NCBI GenBank assembly: GCA_009995705.1
Contig: JAADBR010000036.1
Coordinates: 1 to 29,356, forward strand
Direction of reading: 5' to 3'
DNA: 29,356 nt
Source of the DNA: Microcystis aeruginosa W13-11
Lineage (GTDB): Bacteria; Cyanobacteriota; Cyanobacteriia; Cyanobacteriales; Microcystaceae
Of the stretch, positions 24,745-29,356 are shown piece by piece. A program made the translations under genes and the position numbers. The notes beneath the pieces are model-generated. The model saw only the letters and a program-made list of their open reading frames with translations. It made no database searches and was not told the DNA's origin. The stretch's first letter is position 1. Each line of letters begins with the position of its first letter.

Positions 24745-24917
24745 GATCATCTCTCTTAAAAACCTGAGTATAACACAGAATAAGGCGAAATGGTTTTTAG
24801 GCTAATTTTTTCCTAGGGCTTTAATCAGCAAATTTGGCTAATGTCGGCAAATTAAAGCAAAAAATATGATTTTATAACTTGACAAAGCTAGATAAAAACA
24901 TTTAGTCAACTCGCTAT

Positions 24918-26291
24918 TCACTTTTTAGCATACCAGCGCCATAAAACTCGCGCTAAACGTTGGGGATCGTGACGAACTTTGGCAGTAACTTCATCTTCTG
25001 CCATTACATTCGCTAAAACAATGCGATAACCCATTTTTCCCACCTCCTCGCGATCTAAAAAGACAGGATGACTATGCTCTTGGGCGTATAATTGTAGAGA
25101 TTGGGGCGATGGTGCAGTTCTTTGGGCCAAAACCGCGTCAAAGACGCGTTCTTCGCAGACTCCTTCGATCGCTCGCAAATGATCTGCCACCGAATAATTA
25201 TCCGTTTCCCCCGGCTGGGTCATAATATTACAAACATAGACGCGGGGAACTGTCACCCGTGCTAGGGCCTGACGAATTGCGGGAACCAACAAATTAGGGA
25301 TAATACTGGTATAAAGACTACCTGGGCCGACGATAATATAATCTGCTTCCTTAATTGCCGCTAAAGCAGCCGGTAAAGCGACTGGATCGGCAGGATGACA
25401 GCCAATCTGACGAATTTGCCCCATAGCTTCGGTTATCTTTGATTCTCCCTCAATAATGCGCCCATCGGCTAACTTAGCCCAAAGACTAACATCGGTAAGG
25501 GTAGCAGGTAGCACTTTACCGCGAATGGCCAAAACTTTGGCACTAGCATCGATCGCCTGTTCCAGATCGCCGGTAATCTCGGTCATAGCGCTGATAAATA
25601 AATTACCAAAACTGTGGCCCGATAAACCATCTCCGGTATGAAAGCGATATTGAAACAATTCCGTTAATAACTTTTCCTCATCGGCTAAAGCGGCGATACA
25701 ATTGCGAATATCCCCCGGGGGTAAAATGCCCATTTCCCGACGTAATCGGCCCGAAGAACCGCCATCATCAGCTACGGTGACAATAGCGGTGATATTAGAG
25801 CTATACTGTTTTAAACCGCGTAAAAGCGCCGATAAACCCGTACCGCCACCGATCGCCACAATTTTTGGGCCGCGATGGAGACGACGATGGGCCCGTAGGC
25901 GATCAACTAATTCCTCCGATGCGTCCGGTTGTAGTGCTTCTGTAATCGTTTCGACGGTGCGACTCTGACCCCAGAATAACAAAAAGACACCCAGCAAAAC
26001 CGCCAGCGGCCCGGAAACAGAATTGGGGACTAAACGTGCGGTCGTTTCTAATGCTTGGGAAACAAACTCTAAAAAGCGATTAACCGGGGTTAATTTTACC
26101 CAAATAGCCAAACCGAAGGAGGTGAGAAAAACGCCAGTTAAACTGATTAAAAGCCAGCGTTTGACAAAGAGACCAGGAGAAAGCCACTTAAACCAACGAT
26201 TAACCCGTTTGGGCGTTTTTCTGCCCACAGAAGCGGCTATTTTCCCCTTCTGAGCGTTGAGTTCCCGTAGCGTCTGTTTAAATGGACTCAT
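24918..26291 (-). CDS. YvcK/CofD-like protein with N-terminal membrane anchor
   Basis: A 457-residue protein. Residues 1-42 are basic; two hydrophobic spans follow at about 44-66 and 91-108, then a cytosolic CofD-fold domain with [18 protein letters not shown] (144-161), [29 protein letters not shown], and [16 protein letters not shown]. These are the YvcK (gluconeogenesis factor) signatures. In Bacillus, YvcK binds UDP-sugars and is needed for morphology and growth on gluconeogenic carbon. CofD itself is a lactyl-transferase, and its catalytic context is not obvious here. The double membrane span is typical of cyanobacterial members and would tether it to a membrane. It is downstream of tic20 by 73 nt on the same strand. 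Confidence 0.9.
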   Translation of the reverse strand: MSPFKQTLRELNAQKGKIAASVGRKTPKRVNRWFKWLSPGLFVKRWLLISLTGVFLTSFGLAIWVKLTPVNRFLEFVSQALETTARLVPNSVSGPLAVLLGVFLLFWGQSRTVETITEALQPDASEELVDRLRAHRRLHRGPKIVAIGGGTGLSALLRGLKQYSSNITAIVTVADDGGSSGRLRREMGILPPGDIRNCIAALADEEKLLTELFQYRFHTGDGLSGHSFGNLFISAMTEITGDLEQAIDASAKVLAIRGKVLPATLTDVSLWAKLADGRIIEGESKITEAMGQIRQIGCHPADPVALPAALAAIKEADYIIVGPGSLYTSIIPNLLVPAIRQALARVTVPRVYVCNIMTQPGETDNYSVADHLRAIEGVCEERVFDAVLAQRTAPSPQSLQLYAQEHSHPVFLDREEVGKMGYRIVLANVMAEDEVTAKVRHDPQRLARVLWRWYAKK

Positions 26292-26364
26292 AGATGTGGC
26301 CTGGCAGCGAACGCATTGATTCTGGAGAGACTGTAGCCGAAAAAGGGGACAAACTCAAGCTTAC

Positions 26365-26850
26365 TTAACCTCCCACTTGGGAATAGGCCGCCTCGGAAAT
26401 TGTGGGAATATCGGCGTATTTACCGATAACCGACTGTATAATGCTGTAAACACAGGCGGCAAATGCTCCCAAAAAGACGACGTTAAAAAGAGTTTCTACC
26501 ACCAAATTCGCCCCTAAACCCCTAGCGACGAAACCTAAGGCCAATCCCAATAAATACACCAAAATATCGATTAAAATCGCCTGCATGGTGTTAAACCGGA
26601 TAAAATGACTGATGCGAGGATTGCGTACCACGGCAAAAAAGAGGACGAAAAAGATAATTAAACTGCCAAAGCTTCCCAGAGAACCATAGAGAAAAGCCAA
26701 GGGAGCTAAAACTATTGCTAAGGCCGCTCCTAAAAAAGGAATTTGCTGAAAGATAAAGATACCGAAGGAAAAGGCCGAATATAAGGGTAAAAGATAGACT
26801 AAAGCCCCAAAAATGCGATCTTTTGTATCGGTTGAGCCGCGCCAAGTCAT
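26365..26850 (-). CDS. Tic20 family membrane protein
   Basis: A 161-residue integral membrane protein with about four hydrophobic spans, starting MTWRGSTDTKDRIFGALVYL and containing NPRISHFIRFNTMQAILIDI, the conserved Tic20 segment. Plant Tic20 is a channel component of chloroplast protein import, and this is its cyanobacterial ancestor type, of unknown function. ATG 26850 has CAGGAG about 10 nt upstream. It follows hoxF by 95 nt, in the position where hoxU is usually found in compact hox clusters. Confidence 0.92.
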   Translation of the reverse strand: MTWRGSTDTKDRIFGALVYLLPLYSAFSFGIFIFQQIPFLGAALAIVLAPLAFLYGSLGSFGSLIIFFVLFFAVVRNPRISHFIRFNTMQAILIDILVYLLGLALGFVARGLGANLVVETLFNVVFLGAFAACVYSIIQSVIGKYADIPTISEAAYSQVGG

Positions 26851-26945
26851 AATCTATTGTCTCCTGAGACTACTGCTAACTCTCTCCAAGATAACCCGGC
26901 TGCTGACCTGACTTGCCGCAGCCAGAAAAATCGATCGAGTTATTC

Positions 26946-28553
26946 TCAAACAGAGACGGGGTGCTTGGTTTCCTGTAACAGAGCCAGATATTCCTCCTTA
27001 AAATACTGTAGGGTACTTAAAATCGGATTGGGAGCGCTTTGACCAAGACCACAAAGACTGGTTTCTTTGACCATTTGACAGAGATGTTCTAGGTTTTCGA
27101 GGTCGTGAATATCGGCCTTTCCGTCGATAATTTTGGCCAATAATTCAAACATTTGTACTGTTCCCGTGCGACAGGGGATACATTTACCACAGGACTCCTC
27201 GCGACAGAACTCCATATAGAATTTCGCCACTTTGACCATACTGGTACTATCATCCATAACCACCATACCCCCGGATCCCATCATTGAACCGAGTTTGGCC
27301 AAGGATTCGTAATCCACGGGAGTATCGAGTAAATTAGCGGGAATACAACCCCCAGAGGGGCCGCCGGTTTGTACCGCTTTTACTTGACCATCGGGAACAC
27401 CACCCCCCATCTCCTCGACAATTTCCCGGAGAGTAATGCCCATTGGCACTTCAATCAGCCCATTATTGCAGATTTTTCCCGTTAAAGCGAAGATTTTTGT
27501 CCCTTTACTGGTGGCAGTACCGATATTGGCATACCAAGCAGCCCCCTCGCGGATAATAGCGGCGATATTAGCGTAGGACTCGACGTTATTAATCAGGGTG
27601 GGACAACCATCGAGACCCGATTGGGCCGGATAGGGGGGACGGGTGCGGGGAGTGCCGCGGCCGCCTTCAATGGAATGGATGAGAGCGGTTTCTTCTCCAC
27701 AGACAAAAGCTCCCGCTCCGATGCGGATATCCACCTTAAAATCGAAAGTGGACTCGAATACTTGGGAACCCATTAAACCGAATTTTTTGGACTGATTAAT
27801 CGCTTTTTGCAAACGATCAATCGCTAGGGGATATTCGGCTCTAACATAGATATAACCATGATCGGCCCCCACGGCATAGGCAGCGATCGCCATTCCTTCC
27901 AGGACTAAATGGGGGTCACTTTCCAAAACACTGCGGTCCATAAACGCCCCGGGATCCCCTTCATCAGCATTACAGATAACGTATTTTTGTTTACCCGGTT
28001 GTTTAGCCACCGTTGCCCATTTTAAACCGGTGGGATAACCAGCACCGCCCCGGCCGCGTAAACCGCTTTTGATGATTTCCTCCACCACCTGGGTCGGAGT
28101 CATCTCGTAGAGAGCCTTGTAGAGAGATTGATAACCACCGACGGCGATATATTCCTCAATGCGATCGGGATCGATTTTACCGCTATTTTCCCGGACAATT
28201 TTGACCTGATGGGAGAAAAAGGGATGTTTTGAGTCCCCTAATTGCACCTCGGTTTTGCCGCCGTTTAAGGCCGCAATAATGCTGGCCGCACTTTCCGGGG
28301 TGACTTCTTCGTATAGGAGATCCTGGGGATCCACTTCCACCAACGGACCGCGACCACAAAAACCCATACAACCAACCCCCACCACTTCGACTGTATCCTC
28401 TAGGTCTGCCTCTTTGACGGCAGTGGCGAGGTTTTTTTCGATTTGGAGGGAGTTAGCAGCTTGGCAACCGGTGGAAGTGCAACAATGCACCCGGATGCTT
28501 TTTTGTCTAGTTTTCTCTTTTGCAGCCACTGCCAATAATTCTTGTAAGTCCAT
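26946..28553 (-). CDS. hoxF: Bidirectional NiFe-hydrogenase diaphorase subunit HoxF
   Basis: A 535-residue NuoF-like flavoprotein that exchanges electrons with NAD(P)H or ferredoxin/flavodoxin. The N-terminal thioredoxin-like domain has VHCCTSTGC (Cys24, 25, 30) and [10 protein letters not shown] (Cys62, 66), candidate [2Fe-2S] ligands. The FMN/NADH domain shows [16 protein letters not shown] and [14 protein letters not shown]. The C-terminal cluster site is [12 protein letters not shown] followed later by SLCGLGQ. Length matches Synechocystis HoxF (about 533). It starts 28 nt after hoxE and is surely in one operon with it. The remaining diaphorase and hydrogenase genes (hoxU, hoxY, hoxH) do not follow. 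A NuoF-type subunit of another complex is a weaker alternative. Confidence 0.92.
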   Translation of the reverse strand: MDLQELLAVAAKEKTRQKSIRVHCCTSTGCQAANSLQIEKNLATAVKEADLEDTVEVVGVGCMGFCGRGPLVEVDPQDLLYEEVTPESAASIIAALNGGKTEVQLGDSKHPFFSHQVKIVRENSGKIDPDRIEEYIAVGGYQSLYKALYEMTPTQVVEEIIKSGLRGRGGAGYPTGLKWATVAKQPGKQKYVICNADEGDPGAFMDRSVLESDPHLVLEGMAIAAYAVGADHGYIYVRAEYPLAIDRLQKAINQSKKFGLMGSQVFESTFDFKVDIRIGAGAFVCGEETALIHSIEGGRGTPRTRPPYPAQSGLDGCPTLINNVESYANIAAIIREGAAWYANIGTATSKGTKIFALTGKICNNGLIEVPMGITLREIVEEMGGGVPDGQVKAVQTGGPSGGCIPANLLDTPVDYESLAKLGSMMGSGGMVVMDDSTSMVKVAKFYMEFCREESCGKCIPCRTGTVQMFELLAKIIDGKADIHDLENLEHLCQMVKETSLCGLGQSAPNPILSTLQYFKEEYLALLQETKHPVSV

Positions 28554-28581
28554 ATTTTTTTCAATCCACTAAAGTGAAAAA

Positions 28582-29091
28582 TTACTGGGAGAAACTCTTT
28601 AGCTTCGCTAAGACAGTTTCCGAATCTTGTTTCGGGGCCACGACTCCATCGAAGACCACGGCCGGCGCAATCCCACAGGCCCCGATACAACGGGCCGACC
28701 CTAGGGAAATTTCTCCATCGGCGGTGGTTTCTCCCACTTTGACATCAAAGCTGTTTTCGATGTCTTCGAGGATTTTGCCGCCGCCTTTGACATAACAAGC
28801 GGTCCCCATACAGACAATACAGGTGTGTTTTCCCGCTGGTTTCAGGGAAAAGAGATGATAGAAGGTTGCTACCCCATAGACGCGACTGAGGGGCAGTTTT
28901 AGCGCCCGAGCAACGTAGAGGAGAACATCTTCCTCTAGGAATCCGAAAGCTTCTTGGGCCTTGTGCAGGACTTCAATCAGGGCTGATTGATTATATCCTG
29001 CTCGCTTCATGGTAATGTCGAGGACTTTGAAGCGTTTATCGCCACTGGGATGCTCTTTTTTCTCCGTTTGACGAGGATTGGCAGTTTGCAT
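28582..29091 (-). CDS. hoxE: Bidirectional NiFe-hydrogenase diaphorase subunit HoxE
   Basis: A 169-residue NuoE-like [2Fe-2S] protein. I choose ATG 29091 because the product then starts [20 protein letters not shown], matching the HPSGDKRF start of cyanobacterial HoxE and its usual length of about 170. The open frame to 29274 has no family similarity. Cluster ligands are CIVCMGTAC (Cys94, Cys99) and ARCIGACG (Cys135, Cys139). HoxE links HoxF/HoxU to electron carriers. It is the first gene of the hox unit. Its promoter lies in 29092-29282, where a GCGATCG site is present but no clear regulator operator was recognised. Confidence 0.93.
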   Translation of the reverse strand: MQTANPRQTEKKEHPSGDKRFKVLDITMKRAGYNQSALIEVLHKAQEAFGFLEEDVLLYVARALKLPLSRVYGVATFYHLFSLKPAGKHTCIVCMGTACYVKGGGKILEDIENSFDVKVGETTADGEISLGSARCIGACGIAPAVVFDGVVAPKQDSETVLAKLKSFSQ

Positions 29092-29282
29092 AAATCTGAA
29101 CCAAATAAATTTTAGGGGCGATGACGGAAAAAAGATGGAGAGTTGTCGGGTTTCCTTGGTCATCTCCCCTCTTTTATTCTGACACCGTCTCCAGAGGGCG
29201 ATCGATAACTTTATCTTTCCTTTAGTTATTGGGGGATATTCAGTTATAGCGGTTTTCAGTTGAATGAGGTACAAAGGGATGG

Positions 29283-29356
29283 CTAGGCAGACTCTTGATT
29301 AGGCTCTTTAAAAGGGGTATCGCAATAACAACAATGGGTAAACCAATTATGAATGT
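29283..29356 (-). CDS. Possible 3' end of an unidentified gene
   Basis: The last 74 nt contain an open minus-strand frame ending at TAG (29283-29285): [20 protein letters not shown]. The CCYC cysteines suggest part of a zinc ribbon, but only about 24 codons are visible and another frame is also open. Function cannot be said. Confidence 0.3.
   Translation of the reverse strand, partial: IHNWFTHCCYCDTPFKEPNQESA

Noticed and set aside
28255..28572. Plus-strand frame of 105 codons
   Set aside because: Antisense to hoxF with no supporting features.
29092..29274. N-terminal extension of hoxE
   Set aside because: The added 61 residues do not resemble HoxE, whereas ATG 29091 gives the expected start and length.

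Overview
The window looks like a chromosomal segment of a unicellular freshwater cyanobacterium, most likely Microcystis or a close relative. This rests on HIP1 octamers (GCGATCGC) scattered throughout, cyanobacteria-specific genes (ftrV, the Tic20 homologue, a DUF3134 protein, an Ssl1498-type membrane protein, hoxE/hoxF), strong resemblance to remembered Synechocystis proteins, and abundant short TTATCAG / TTTACTGATCACTG intergenic repeats. Genus is inference; no marker gene is present.

Layout. 1-1022: left part of an IS200/IS605-type element with a divergent tnpB running off the window; it ends about 20 nt before lpdA. 1040-7777: housekeeping genes lpdA, a 58-residue tatA, tldD and carB, separated by repeat-filled gaps. 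7764-16899: an accessory block bounded by two imperfect direct-repeat copies (102 bp, about 80% identical by my count) of the carB promoter, leader and first codons. Inside is a tight leftward five-gene operon: a serine alpha/beta hydrolase, a caspase-like protease with a C-terminal effector-associated domain (EAD), two paralogous EAD proteins sharing an unrecognised helical domain, and a large NB-ARC/TPR STAND NTPase whose last eight TPR units are almost identical. This composition matches the caspase/EAD/STAND conflict (programmed-death or anti-phage type) systems known from morphologically complex bacteria. The two EAD-X proteins are the part I cannot match to a known family.

16900-29356: ordinary cyanobacterial genes: ftrV, tyrS, a composite glycosyltransferase, a small ferredoxin with an unusual cysteine spacing, a LivF-type ABC ATPase, a PLP racemase coupled to a DUF1611/DgcN-type protein, DUF3134, an Ssl1498-like protein, a YvcK/CofD-type protein, a Tic20 homologue, and hoxF/hoxE. 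hoxF is followed by Tic20, not hoxU, so the hydrogenase genes are split or incomplete here.

How the genes work together. In the accessory operon, EAD modules on three proteins probably hold caspase and partners together by like-with-like contacts; the STAND NTPase is the likely sensor and switch; the caspase and hydrolase are the likely effectors. The racemase and DUF1611 genes are 4 nt apart and probably act on the same D-amino acid or amino-acid derivative. No tRNA, rRNA, CRISPR array or integrase was recognised.
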